Shown in pieces: positions 9,921 to 20,541 of a stretch of DNA of 52,794 nucleotides (position 1 is its first letter; the number at the start of each line of letters is the position of its first letter). The notes beneath the pieces were generated by a model. The model was not told the DNA's origin. It saw only the letters and a program-made list of their open reading frames with translations, and ran no database searches. Source of the stretch: Tritrichomonas foetus (lineage: Eukaryota > Parabasalia > Tritrichomonadida > Tritrichomonadidae); NCBI GenBank assembly GCA_001839685.1, contig MLAK01000867.1, positions 1 through 52,794 of the forward strand, given 5' to 3'. The position numbers were made by a program, and so were the translations under genes.

Positions 9921-10757
9921 ATGAGCTTATCGGGAGAATGCATTGGTTGGATCTCAGACATATTTGGTGATTGTGTATCTACTCCTGCTGAACAAGTTGG
10001 CTTTTTCTTTGGTCTTCTTTCAACTGTTATATGGATGTATGCACAATTTCCACAAATCGTTATGAATTTCAAAAGAAAATCGGTAGATGGTCTTTCATTT
10101 AGTTTTATAATTCTTCTAAATGTAGGCGATACTTGTAACTTAGTTGGAGTTATTATAAATGGTGGATTGATCACTCAAATCATTACAGCGATTTGGTTTT
10201 TAATTGTTGACCTGTCCTGCTTATTACAGTATATTTGGTATAATTGGATCAAAGCTCATTGCAGAAAGACAGAATATGCTGATGTAATTGATGAAAAAGG
10301 TGTGAATTGTGATATGAAAAATAACCATTTTCAACCGCCATCAATGATCCCAATGTTGATGGCTGTTGCATCCTCTTCCAATCCATATGAACCACCCCAG
10401 TTATATGGATCGATTCTCGGATGGATTTCTGCTGTTTCTTACATGTCATCACGAATGCCACAAATTATCACAAATTTCCAAAGAAAGCGAACAGAAGGTT
10501 TAAGCATTCAATTTTTCTGGTCAGCTGTGGCAGGAAATACCACATATGCTCTATCCATATTTCTAAAAGATTGCTCATGGGAATACATTTGGAGTCAGTT
10601 TCCGTGGATGATGGGTTCAGCTGGAATTCTTGTGTTTGACTTCATTGTTTTGGTTCAATTTTTGGTTTATCGTAAGAATTCACAAATAGAAGATAAAACA
10701 GCAACAACAGAAGGAAGTGTAAGATTGAAGCCATATATTGCTGATCAATTGTATTAA
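9921..10757 (+). CDS. PQ-loop transporter, SLC66A1/PQLC2 (Ypq)-like cationic amino acid exporter
   Basis: Encodes 278 residues with about seven hydrophobic segments in two three-helix PQ-loop repeats. The PQ motifs are P44-Q45 (FPQIVMNFKRKSVDGLS) and P180-Q181 (MPQIITNFQRKRTEGLS), each followed by the N-x-x-R-K-S/R-x-x-G-L-S signature. GNTTYALSI after the second repeat is typical of the Ypq1/PQLC2 group, which exports lysine and arginine from lysosomes or vacuoles. A hydrophilic loop at 112-160 separates the repeats. A likely role is amino-acid efflux from lysosome-like digestive vacuoles. It could instead be a cystinosin-type PQ protein, but two canonical PQ motifs and the loop favour the Ypq group. 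Confidence 0.85.
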   Translation: MSLSGECIGWISDIFGDCVSTPAEQVGFFFGLLSTVIWMYAQFPQIVMNFKRKSVDGLSFSFIILLNVGDTCNLVGVIINGGLITQIITAIWFLIVDLSCLLQYIWYNWIKAHCRKTEYADVIDEKGVNCDMKNNHFQPPSMIPMLMAVASSSNPYEPPQLYGSILGWISAVSYMSSRMPQIITNFQRKRTEGLSIQFFWSAVAGNTTYALSIFLKDCSWEYIWSQFPWMMGSAGILVFDFIVLVQFLVYRKNSQIEDKTATTEGSVRLKPYIADQLY

Positions 10758-11825
10758 ATAAACTGTGTTTTTAGTGTGATGTCATTTTATCAAATTGATC
10801 TTATTCCATTTTCTAATCTTGAGAGAGGATTTTACTGTATATAATATGAAATCAATGTGAGATCTGACGATAAGAAAATAGTATTTCTTCCATCTTTTAC
10901 CTTCTATCATAAAAGTGGATAATACTATATTTAGTGATTTACATATTAGATGAAAAAAGATTGAGTTTGATGATCAAAATGCTAATAACTTTTATAAAAT
11001 TATTTTCGCCTGGATAAAGTTATGAGGAATGAAGTTTTTATTTGATTTATATAATGCTCTCGACTGGCACAGAACAAGCATTATATATCGGAAATGTGAA
11101 GTAAAAAATTTTTTTAGATATTTCATTTATGATATGAGATAATATAGGCATAGAAATTCTATGATAGAATATGCCCAATTGATAATTTGGGTTTAAGTAA
11201 ATGTCACTGTGAAACATTTTCCATTCATGATATCAAACATAACCTGAGAATTGTTTTGGCTTCAAAAGAATGGAATGCAAACATACCCTGATAATCTATA
11301 AATTTATATATTATTTTCTTTCTTTAGTTTTGTTTTATTAGAGATTATGAACACTCATGAAGTCAAGTGAGTTAAGATTCAAAAATTGGAATTTATGGAG
11401 GTATTTAGTAGTAATTTTTAACTTATGTTCCTATAAATAGTCAATTTTGGTAGAAGATGGTGAAGATCGCGTATTAATGTTTCACTTTTTCCATCGATAT
11501 TGGCTCCTTTGTCGATAGATTGACCATATATATAAACAAAAAGTCGGATGGCATTTTTTTCAATAATGTATTCAAATTATTCAATTTGATCATTTTCAAA
11601 GACAGAAATTTCTCTCTCACTTTTTCTGTATTTCATTTGAAGACTCATTATTCAATTTAATCCTATCACGATGAAACATTCTTTTAAGATCAACTTATTG
11701 ATAATATAACTGGTCATACGATGAAAATAAATGAACAAATAGTGTAACAAAAAGTAGATTCGAAATTTTCAACAATCTGTTTTACATGAAATTGATAAAA
11801 GTTGATTTTTCAAAAGAAAGAAGCA
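10758..11825. other. AT-rich intergenic DNA, no gene seen
   Basis: About 1.07 kb between two plus-strand genes. It contains GACCATATAT at about 11522 and TGGTCATA at 11711-11718, variants of a box seen upstream of other genes in this window. No protein-like frame is visible. Confidence 0.5.
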
Positions 11826-12422
11826 ATGTCGCGTAACGATTTACATTTTAAAGTTGTTATGGTTGGAGATTCAGGTGTTGGCAAGACCGCTCTTGTTAAC
11901 CGCATCTCAGAAGGCGCTTTCGTTAACGTTCATGTTCCAACAGTCGGCTCCCAATTTATAACATTAAATCTTGAAATCGAGAACACTAAAATTGTCCTAG
12001 AACTCTGGGATACCGCTGGCCAAGAAGTCTACCGCTCGCTCGTCGGTTTCTACACTCGTGAAGCAAAAGGCGCATTTTTAGTATGCGATATTACAAACAA
12101 AACTTCTTTTGACGGTCTCGCAGATTGGATCACATTCATCACGGATGCTGCACCAGGTGTGAAAATCATCTTATTTGCAAATAAAATCGATCTGCCCGAT
12201 AGATTAGTTTCCACAGAAATGCTGCACGAATTTGCTCGTTCTCATAACTTGGAAGTATTCGAAGGAAGTGCCAAAACAGGCGAGAATACAACCAACGCAT
12301 TTGAGAGAATGGGCGAGCTTCTCCTCCAAAATCAGCGCGCAAGCAACTCCGACCCGCGCGCAGTCAACCCTGGAAAGAATCTCGAAGAGAAAGGTGAAAA
12401 GAAGAAGGGTTGCTGCAAGTGA
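11826..12422 (+). CDS. Rab-family small GTPase
   Basis: Encodes 198 residues from ATG 11826; an in-frame TTG eight codons upstream is unlikely to be used. P-loop GDSGVGKT at 14-21, switch I threonine in VPTVGSQF (38-44), switch II WDTAGQE at 61-67, NKID at 119-122, SAK at 148-150. The tail is lysine-rich and ends GCCK, so the prenylation motif is CCX-type. Switch II (VYRSLVGFYTREAKGAFLV) fits a Rab rather than Ras, Rho or Arf. The subfamily is not clear by eye; trichomonads carry large lineage-specific Rab sets. Codon usage is G/C-richer than the surroundings. No canonical initiator is visible immediately upstream. Confidence 0.9.
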   Translation: MSRNDLHFKVVMVGDSGVGKTALVNRISEGAFVNVHVPTVGSQFITLNLEIENTKIVLELWDTAGQEVYRSLVGFYTREAKGAFLVCDITNKTSFDGLADWITFITDAAPGVKIILFANKIDLPDRLVSTEMLHEFARSHNLEVFEGSAKTGENTTNAFERMGELLLQNQRASNSDPRAVNPGKNLEEKGEKKKGCCK

Positions 12423-13124
12423 TGAGAAGAAAATAGAATAGGCATGAATATAATTTTGATTAATAATTTCAACAACTATAATTCGGATAAAAATGAAAAA
12501 CTACTCTTATTCATTCTTGATAAAAATCAATTATTACTTTTTTCTTTCTCATGAATTTATTATATAATGTGTTTTCTTCATTTTTGTTTCATCTTTCTGA
12601 TTGAAAAATTTAATTTTACATTCCATATTATTGCAAAATGTAAAAAACTTAATAGCAGGGCTTTTCTTTAAATAGTGATATGAATTGGTGAACATTTTGA
12701 TTGTTTCATGTCAATAATTAAATTAAATTTGAGAGCAAGATTTTGATTAAGACAATAAAAACATGAATTGTTCCTTCATTTTAAGAGATAAAAATATATT
12801 TTTAATTTCTGGCAATGAAGCAATTAATTTGATCAGAATTTTTTGATAATTTATTATCATGCTCAAAGTGTGAAAGTTTATTAACAATTTAATTACATGA
12901 GATTGTATATTCTTTTCATCATCAGTTCTATCACATATCATTCCACATCAAAAAATCGTGAAATATATTTATTGTTCAAAAAGAAATGAAATCATTGACA
13001 ATGAAAATTATGAATTGAGGGAATGCATTTATCGAAAGAAAAATGAATTATGAATTAAAAATACCAAGAAAGGAATTATGGTCGTGAATTAACGGTCGCC
13101 ACACACTTAAAATCTCTCAGACGA
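12423..13124. other. Intergenic DNA with TTAACGGTCG box near its 3' end
   Basis: AT-rich spacer. A 64-codon minus-strand frame (12747-12941) has no motif and AT-driven composition. The notable element is TTAACGGTCG at 13089-13098, listed separately. Confidence 0.5.
13089..13098 (+). promoter_or_regulatory. Candidate Myb-type box TTAACGGTCG
   Basis: A 10-mer containing the YAACNG core recognised by many Myb domains, 26 bp before the start codon of a gene that lacks an initiator. The identical 10-mer occurs at 36942-36951, also within 40 bp of a start codon. Function is inferred. Confidence 0.35.
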
Positions 13125-16100
13125 ATGAGCGTTTTCGAACAGCCAGTTCACTTTCAAACCTTTCAAACAGAAACAAAAATCGTAAGTTACGAAACCGATG
13201 TAGTTACAAATCATGAACAGCCACGTATTGCAAGTCAATTTATCGATATCATTCAAATGACGAGATCCCACGGTTTATTTGTTATCCGGTTAAGAGAAAA
13301 TAGCATTGAATTTCTTTCAGCCGGAGAACAGCCATCTTTGAAATGCAGAATTAATTTTTCTCATAACTCGCTTATCAGTGCCCCAACAGAATCAGAATAT
13401 CCTTTTTGTTTTATAGCAAGTGATTATCATGTTTTTCGCGTTGATTATTCCGAAAATGATCAAAAAATCGAATCTGTGTTTCATTCAAATTCCAAGATTG
13501 TTTCGATTTTTGCGAAAACCAATTATTTGTATATCGGCGATGAATCAAGTAATTTAACTTGTATTGATTATTTCAGAAACACCCTCAAATTTAGCAAATT
13601 AGTTGATTCAAATATTATTTTTCAATTCTTTATAAAAAGAGAGATTTTGGCAATAACTGGATATGAAAATTCCATTTTTGTGCTCACTTCAAAGCCGTCC
13701 ATCCATGTCATTGAAAGCGAAGGAAATTGTGTGAATTCATTTTATTTGGATAACATCAATTTTTCAAATGACATCAATGGAAATGGCCAAGAACAAAGCA
13801 AACAAATTCAGATGAAAATTGGGAAAATAAAGGGAAACTATGTTGCCGCAATCTTTTCCGAAAATCAAATTCAAACATTTTCATTTTCAAAAGAATTCAA
13901 AAGTGCTAAATTAAGATCCACAATATTTCTCGACAATTTAATGCTTTCTTTTTCAATTCATAACAATTCTTTACTTGTGACAGAAGAAATTGATATTGAT
14001 GATGATCAAAAGATGACACGATTATACATTTATTCAAACTATTCAACAGAACCATCATTTGAATGGGATATGTCGAAAGAATATGACTTTTTATGCCAAA
14101 CATATGGTCCACCTTCTCAAATTGAAGAAGAATTGAATGACAAACTTCATAACATTTCAAGGATGTTTGGTTTCAAGTGTGATTCAATGAATAAAAGTGA
14201 AATTATTACAAAATGTTCACCACTTTTCATTCAATCAGATGGGAAACAAAATCTTTGGGTTTCTTTCGAAGATTCTGTACAATATTTAGTTCCAATTTCT
14301 GAAGAAATTGCTGTTTTTAAAGGTATGACAAACTCACTCTATATTCCAGATACCGAAGAAGAATTCAAAAATGAAATTCCTTCTTTTGATCCAAAGAATG
14401 AAAATATCATTGACTATATTCAATCTTTCAATTTTAGTGATTATGAAATCTACGAAATTGCAGGAATTGATCCAGAGAATTCTGATGCACCACATTTAAC
14501 TATTTCTGAAATACTTTCCGATATTTCCAGACGAAATGGAGAATTTATAAAAAGCATTTCCAAGAAAATTTCCAAAATTCTTTATGAAAAAGAAAAGGAA
14601 AAGGAAAATCGGGTTCGTTTGGGCAGAATTGCACGAAAAGTTTATCAAGCGACTCCTCCCTATTTGCATAGTTACATTGATTCTCAAATCCTTCATAAAA
14701 TTACGCCAACAAACAAACTTTTGTATGAAGTTGCAGGAAAGTTTATGTTTGAATGCCCTGAATACGTTGAAGATATTGTGAATGATTTTGAAGCAAATCA
14801 TTCAAATATTAGTGAATGTTTGAGAGAATTCACAATTAAGAAACCAAACATTACTGATTGTATTATGCAAGATATCGAAAAGAATCGAGTTGATTCTTTA
14901 TTTAAGCAGTTTTGGGATGCCTCTGTGTATGGATTAAGTTATCAAGCCTTTAAATTCACTACATCATTACTTATTGCTGTTTATTTGGTGAAAAAGGCAA
15001 GCCAATCCGCAACATCATCAACAAAAATACAGCTAGAAGGATTTTCACAATTCACTTCAAGATTAGAAAACATCGTTCAATCTTATGCATCAATTTACCA
15101 AATATGTCATTGTGAAGATGCAAAACTTGAATTTAAATTATTTATATATGAATTTGCAAGTTTCCGACAATATTTAATTTACCAATACCACTACATTCTT
15201 ACTGATGTAGATTATTTATTCAACTGCATTAAAGATCACAAATCTGAAAAGGAAGTTATTTTATTTGCATCAAATATGAAAACACCACATCATATTTTAG
15301 TTCTTGCCCTTGCACATCTCTACCAAAATAAACTTGATGAATTTTTGGCATGTTGGAAACGTTTTCGAAGTTATGAAGTCGAAGTTTCTCCGCTTTTTAC
15401 GCAAATAGTTGAACAAGCAACACATTCTTCTCAAAATACAGAAGTTAATTATGATAAATATTTTGTGGAATTCATTAAAGAAGGAGAAAGAGATTTAATG
15501 TTGAATTATTTTGATTCTTTCTTTAAATCTGCCATTAAAATTCACGACTTTGATGCAGCTTTTACTTCATTAATGCTTAATTTGGGAAAAAATAATGTAA
15601 CATCAAAGAATATCACTGCTATAGAAATTTTAGCAAATTCAATGGCAAGAGAAAAAGTAAGTCGACAATTCATAGATTTTGCTTTTGGTGTAAATCGTTC
15701 TAAATTCTTAAAAGTGATGTCAATTGGATCAAATGTTTCTGTATTCTTTGCTGCAACTCTTTTCAATAAATGTGGTGAATACTCAAAAAGTGCAGGAGCC
15801 CTTCTAAATTACGTAAATTCCGTTTTATATAAATCTAACGTCACACTTCCTGAGATTTCTAAAGCATATACTGCAGTAATCCTTATAATGTCACTTATGA
15901 AGAACCATCAAGTTTATGTTCGTAATCCAGCTACTAAGAGACTTCTACATCTTCGCGATTTGAACAATCTTCGTGCGCAACTTGCATATCGTTCTAATGA
16001 TCAAAAGAGATATTCACCAAAAACCGCGGCATTCATTCTTTCAAATCGAAAATCTACGGAAAAAACTCCAGTTTGTAAATTCTTGGCTAATTGGACAAAT

Positions 16101-16736
16101 AAAACACAAAATGAACGATTTTATCAATTCATTAAAAATATAAAAAATGAAGAAGTTAAACAACAAATCTTCGTACACTACTTTAAGCAACAGGTAAAAT
16201 CAACACAATTCTTTGGTCTATGGTTCCAAAATCTTTTCTCACAGCATAATTTGCCAGCACTTGTTAGAATCCTTCAAGAAATTGAAGTCAATTCTAAGGA
16301 TGAAAATACTTTCAGGTCTGTCATTTTTGAAATTATAAACATTACGCCAAAAACTAATTCAAGCTCTGGTTCACGTAAAAGTATACTTGGGGAGTTTCCT
16401 TGTGTTATTGAGACACCATTTGTTTTACAAGCATCCTGTAAAACCCTTGCATTGCTAGAAATGTTGTTTTATCCATTGACCAAAAAATGCACAAATCCTG
16501 AAGTTTTATCAATTTCCACTTGCTATAATAAACCAATCGATCGGAAACCTGATAATTTGGCATTGTTCCTTTTGTGTTGTCCACGTGGTAAAGTCCAAGT
16601 GACGTATGGTGATAGCACATGGGATATTGAAGGAAACAAACACTTATGTCTTCCAAAGATTATTACTCATGATGTATCTTTCAAAGGACTCGATGATAAT
16701 ACACTTGTATTGTATATCCAAATACCAAAAAATTAA
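13125..16736 (+). CDS. Large beta-propeller plus alpha-solenoid protein, Nup160/Nup120-like
   Basis: Encodes 1203 residues. Roughly residues 1-450 are beta-rich with short strands and loops typical of a propeller; from about 450 to 1140 the sequence is helical, and a beta-rich tail ends the protein. There is no signal peptide or membrane segment. This two-part plan is shared by coat and nuclear-pore proteins. A stretch around residues 800-910 (FDAAFTSLMLN, then ITAIEILANSMAREKVSRQFIDFAF, then ATLFNKCGEYSKSAGALLNYVN) follows the pattern I know from Nup160 (repeated young-helix pairs ending in a tissue-like 'region of kaa' element), so a Y-complex nucleoporin is my best guess. Vps-type HOPS or COPII scaffold proteins are alternatives. 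TTAACGGTCG lies 26 bp upstream; no initiator is seen. Confidence 0.5.
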   Translation: MSVFEQPVHFQTFQTETKIVSYETDVVTNHEQPRIASQFIDIIQMTRSHGLFVIRLRENSIEFLSAGEQPSLKCRINFSHNSLISAPTESEYPFCFIASDYHVFRVDYSENDQKIESVFHSNSKIVSIFAKTNYLYIGDESSNLTCIDYFRNTLKFSKLVDSNIIFQFFIKREILAITGYENSIFVLTSKPSIHVIESEGNCVNSFYLDNINFSNDINGNGQEQSKQIQMKIGKIKGNYVAAIFSENQIQTFSFSKEFKSAKLRSTIFLDNLMLSFSIHNNSLLVTEEIDIDDDQKMTRLYIYSNYSTEPSFEWDMSKEYDFLCQTYGPPSQIEEELNDKLHNISRMFGFKCDSMNKSEIITKCSPLFIQSDGKQNLWVSFEDSVQYLVPISEEIAVFKGMTNSLYIPDTEEEFKNEIPSFDPKNENIIDYIQSFNFSDYEIYEIAGIDPENSDAPHLTISEILSDISRRNGEFIKSISKKISKILYEKEKEKENRVRLGRIARKVYQATPPYLHSYIDSQILHKITPTNKLLYEVAGKFMFECPEYVEDIVNDFEANHSNISECLREFTIKKPNITDCIMQDIEKNRVDSLFKQFWDASVYGLSYQAFKFTTSLLIAVYLVKKASQSATSSTKIQLEGFSQFTSRLENIVQSYASIYQICHCEDAKLEFKLFIYEFASFRQYLIYQYHYILTDVDYLFNCIKDHKSEKEVILFASNMKTPHHILVLALAHLYQNKLDEFLACWKRFRSYEVEVSPLFTQIVEQATHSSQNTEVNYDKYFVEFIKEGERDLMLNYFDSFFKSAIKIHDFDAAFTSLMLNLGKNNVTSKNITAIEILANSMAREKVSRQFIDFAFGVNRSKFLKVMSIGSNVSVFFAATLFNKCGEYSKSAGALLNYVNSVLYKSNVTLPEISKAYTAVILIMSLMKNHQVYVRNPATKRLLHLRDLNNLRAQLAYRSNDQKRYSPKTAAFILSNRKSTEKTPVCKFLANWTNKTQNERFYQFIKNIKNEEVKQQIFVHYFKQQVKSTQFFGLWFQNLFSQHNLPALVRILQEIEVNSKDENTFRSVIFEIINITPKTNSSSGSRKSILGEFPCVIETPFVLQASCKTLALLEMLFYPLTKKCTNPEVLSISTCYNKPIDRKPDNLALFLLCCPRGKVQVTYGDSTWDIEGNKHLCLPKIITHDVSFKGLDDNTLVLYIQIPKN

Positions 16737-17148
16737 TGTTTTATTTTTAAATATAAAATGGGTTATACAGAATGAGATTTATGATGTATATATGTTCTTA
16801 ATATTTAGACTTTGTTTATCAATTTATTCATATTAATATAATTATTTATTAACATATTATTTTTATTCCAAATAAATAAAAGATATTTTTATTCCAAGTT
16901 TTGATTTTCATGATACTTTTTCCCTCTTAAATATATGGTTAATCTTTGTTTTCTCCATTAAAAAAAATGTTATTCTGGTCTTAGGGAATTAATTAGCTTA
17001 TTATTTTATGATCATACAGATCCCTGATTAAAAAATCTCAATTTGCCGTGAAAAAGGCAAATAAAATCAAAGTTAACTTTTTGAATCCCATCCAAAAATT
17101 TCCGGAAAATAAAGCTTTGAAAAAAAATAAAGTTGTTAAAAATAAAAA
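16737..17148. other. Intergenic DNA, A-rich leader
   Basis: The last 40 bases before ATG 17149 are strongly A-rich, and no TCAYW initiator lies close to the start. A duplicated AAAAGATATTTTTATTCCAA-type motif near 16865-16897 is a small direct repeat. No gene is visible. Confidence 0.5.
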
Positions 17149-20100
17149 ATGAGCTTCGAAATTAATTTAGACTTTTCGTCAATTTCTTTTCCCGACCTTC
17201 TTGAGTTCCTCGAAAATGGTTTACCTGATGTTGCACTGGAACAACTCTCCAGTCTACTTTTGTACGGTGATAACGAACTTTTCAAAGATATGCCAATTAC
17301 CAAATTTTCTCAGTTGATAAAGAATTTTTTTTCTGACCCGAACAGCGACCTTCCGATAAAGACACTTGCCGGCATGTGCATTCATGGCCTGATTGAAGCG
17401 CATCCAATGGCAGCCCGTGAATTCGAAAAAAGCAAAGTTTTAAAAGCAGTCGGTAAATATTTAACGAACGATTTGAATAGTAATGGATTAATCGAACTAG
17501 CCAGTCAATGTATTCAAATTTTATCTACAATTTCTGTGCAATGTCCGAATGCCATTTTTGAACAATGTGGGTTTGAGCCTCTTCTTAAAAATATACGTTT
17601 TCTATCTAACATTGATCAGAAAACTGCCATCAAAACCCTTGATCACATCACCAATTTTCCATTCCATGTTGAGACTGTTTGTCTTCACTTAGACAAAATT
17701 TGTGAGCTGTTTACACATCAAGAGCAAGTTGTTGTTCATCATGCGATAAAAGCTTTTTCAAATATCGCTTCTGTTTGTGATCTTGATTCTGTTCCTATCT
17801 CTGTCATTCAGAAAGTTTGTAATATTTTAGAAACCATTGTTGATGGTACTGCTGTTTATCATTTAATTAAATCTTTAGAAAGATTTGCTTTAAATAACAA
17901 ACTTGCTCAAGAAATAATCAATCAAAACTTGAATTTTGAACAAATTTTAAACCAAACGAAAGCAAAAGGTAAGTTTATGGACCTTTTACAATCTTGTTTA
18001 ACAGCTTTAGCTATGCTTGTTCCTCCACACAAACATTTTGAAAAACCGATAATTGATCGACAATTAGAAAACTCTATTAATTATGCTATTTCTTTTGAAA
18101 ACTTTATTGTTAATTTAATTCTTAATAAAATTGGCTGTGTTCCACTTTGTTTACAAATTATTGCATCAATATCGCAATATCAAATGCCAGCCAAAATTGA
18201 TGAGATTATGAGATTACTTACAATGTATTCTACACAACCGGAATTAATAAAAAGTGTATTGGTTGTATTATGTAATTTTAAAGAGCAACAATGCATTCAA
18301 AATTCTCAAATTTTATCTATTCTAAAAACAATGAAAATTTCAGATGATGAAAATCTTAAACAGTTTTATGATGATTTAATAACAATTGGAATTGATAAAG
18401 CTGAGCCAATCAAAGAAATTTCAAAAATTGATAACCTCCAAGTATTTACTGACGTTGTCAAACAGGAACCATTTATTTTTATCATTGCTAATGGTATTGA
18501 ACGCTGCACTGAATTTTTAACTCAATTCTATCAAGAAAAGAATTCAAACACAAATTCTTTGATTGAAATGACAAGTGAGTTTAGAGAAACTTTGCAATGC
18601 TTGGTTTTGATTTGCCATGAACTGATTTCATTTTATCCAATTCCTGATGAAGTTGATCCTTTAGAAGATCCAGGTGATACTCGCCGACTCATGAAGAAAG
18701 TTTTACGAATAAATGTGAAATGTGGAGAAACTTTAGTTTCTGACATCAATGCCGAACTTTCCCTTGATTTTGCCGCTGTTGAAAATTGGTTTAATCTTCG
18801 AAATGGTTTGACACCAGATGATTTAGTTCAAGCCATTCGTGCTGATCCACAATTTTCTCAAATGATTAGTGAAACAGAGAATTCGGCAGGTGGAAATACC
18901 CGAGGTGCAATTTTAAATCGTGCTTTTAAGAATCCAAAATATCAAAAATACAATTTCAAAATTAACGATAAAACATTTTCTGTTCATGAAAGTATTTTCC
19001 AAGCTTATTGTTCATTAAATAAAGATTTTAATACATTTTTAATGAATATACCAACAATTGAATTGATTCCATCTGATAATGATGTTGAACGATCAAAATA
19101 CGAAATTAGGGTGATTCCTTTTCCGCCAATTGATCCAATTCTTCACCTCCTTGAAGTTATTCATAAAATTGATCCGAAATTAGATATTACTTGTGAAGCA
19201 TTCTCAAATCATCTTTTGCCACATTTAGCTTCACCAATTCTAACAATTGGTCATTTATCTCTCGCAACAAGCATTATATATCATTATCCGTTTCTTTTCC
19301 CACTAAATATGAGACTTCTTTTTTGTAAATTGACTGCTTTTGATGTACCATATGCACTTTATACAATTAATCAGAAGTTTGTAGAAACAAGTGATAATAC
19401 CAAATTCGAACAAGTTCGAGTAAAAGTGAAAATAAATAGAAATAATATCTTCAATGATGGTGTTTTAACACTTGAAAGACTTGGTCCTGGGCGTTGCTAT
19501 TTTGATGTTTTCTTTGAAGGCGAAACTGGTATTGGAAATGGACCAACACAAGAATTCTTTTATTTGTTTTCGAAAGAATTATGTCGAAAGTCAAGAAAGA
19601 TTTGGAGATGTGATAACTTCGATGATTCTTCAGACAACAATAGTAATGATCAAGTTATAAATGATGGCAATAATAGATCTGACAAAGTTGATCGAGATGG
19701 TGAAAATGAAGATGCTTATGCGTATTCACCGAAAGGACTGTTTCCAAGACCAGATATCGATCCTCATATGAGTTATATTCTTGGTCTTATGTGTTCGAAA
19801 GCTTTTTCGATGGGTTGCATGATTCGAATTCAAATAAATCCGGCATTCTTTTCTTTTCTACGTGGAAAAAAAGTAGCCATTTCAGATATTGATGAACAAC
19901 TCGCCAAATCACTTGAATGTAAGGAAGGTTTGTATGACTTGCCATTTGTATATCCAGGAATTCCAACTTTGGAACTCAAAGAAAACGGAAAAGATATTTT
20001 TGTAGATGAAACTAACGTCGATGAATACGTTTCTCTTGTTGAAGCGTATACATGTGGAGATAAGCTTTCTGAAATAATTACACAATTCAAGAAAGGCTTC

Positions 20101-20541
20101 CAAAGTGTGATTGCTTGGGAAGCAATCAATATCTTTACTTCAGAGGAATTCAGCAGACTACTTTATGGTGAAAATATAAAGCTTACTGTTGAAGATTTCT
20201 TTTCAAATGTAGAAATTTCACATGGCTATAATATAAATTCACCACAAATTCAATATTTATTCGAAGTTCTTTCGGAACTGAATTCTAACGATTTAATGAA
20301 CTTTTTCCAATTTATGACCGGTTCGAGAATGATGCCTGTTGGTGGTTTGGAACAGTTAAGACCGAAGATGACGGTTGCAGCACGCACAGATTTTAAGAAT
20401 TGTTCACCTGATGAATATTTACCATCTGTCATGACATGCGTGAACTATTTGAAGTTGCCAATGTATTCATCTAAAGAAATACTGAGGAAGCAACTAATGA
20501 CTGCTATTAATGAAGGAAGATATTCTTTTGAATTTACATGA
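17149..20541 (+). CDS. HECT E3 ubiquitin ligase, UFD4/TRIP12/UPL3 type
   Basis: Encodes 1130 residues. The HECT domain spans about 760-1130: it opens with RLGPGRCYFDVFFEGETGIGNGPTQEFF-type N-lobe sequence, and the C-lobe holds LPSVMTCVNYLKLPMYSS, where C1097 is the catalytic cysteine that accepts ubiquitin from the E2. This C-lobe is close to TRIP12/UFD4/UPL3. Residues about 40-450 are armadillo-like helical repeats, including ELASQCIQILSTISVQCPNA, matching the N-terminal arm repeats of that subfamily. An acidic Asp/Asn-rich insert (about 825-865) splits the HECT N-lobe. Expected role: ubiquitin-fusion degradation and poly-ubiquitin assembly on substrates. The protein is shorter than animal TRIP12 and lacks a WWE domain. 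Confidence 0.93.
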   Translation: MSFEINLDFSSISFPDLLEFLENGLPDVALEQLSSLLLYGDNELFKDMPITKFSQLIKNFFSDPNSDLPIKTLAGMCIHGLIEAHPMAAREFEKSKVLKAVGKYLTNDLNSNGLIELASQCIQILSTISVQCPNAIFEQCGFEPLLKNIRFLSNIDQKTAIKTLDHITNFPFHVETVCLHLDKICELFTHQEQVVVHHAIKAFSNIASVCDLDSVPISVIQKVCNILETIVDGTAVYHLIKSLERFALNNKLAQEIINQNLNFEQILNQTKAKGKFMDLLQSCLTALAMLVPPHKHFEKPIIDRQLENSINYAISFENFIVNLILNKIGCVPLCLQIIASISQYQMPAKIDEIMRLLTMYSTQPELIKSVLVVLCNFKEQQCIQNSQILSILKTMKISDDENLKQFYDDLITIGIDKAEPIKEISKIDNLQVFTDVVKQEPFIFIIANGIERCTEFLTQFYQEKNSNTNSLIEMTSEFRETLQCLVLICHELISFYPIPDEVDPLEDPGDTRRLMKKVLRINVKCGETLVSDINAELSLDFAAVENWFNLRNGLTPDDLVQAIRADPQFSQMISETENSAGGNTRGAILNRAFKNPKYQKYNFKINDKTFSVHESIFQAYCSLNKDFNTFLMNIPTIELIPSDNDVERSKYEIRVIPFPPIDPILHLLEVIHKIDPKLDITCEAFSNHLLPHLASPILTIGHLSLATSIIYHYPFLFPLNMRLLFCKLTAFDVPYALYTINQKFVETSDNTKFEQVRVKVKINRNNIFNDGVLTLERLGPGRCYFDVFFEGETGIGNGPTQEFFYLFSKELCRKSRKIWRCDNFDDSSDNNSNDQVINDGNNRSDKVDRDGENEDAYAYSPKGLFPRPDIDPHMSYILGLMCSKAFSMGCMIRIQINPAFFSFLRGKKVAISDIDEQLAKSLECKEGLYDLPFVYPGIPTLELKENGKDIFVDETNVDEYVSLVEAYTCGDKLSEIITQFKKGFQSVIAWEAINIFTSEEFSRLLYGENIKLTVEDFFSNVEISHGYNINSPQIQYLFEVLSELNSNDLMNFFQFMTGSRMMPVGGLEQLRPKMTVAARTDFKNCSPDEYLPSVMTCVNYLKLPMYSSKEILRKQLMTAINEGRYSFEFT

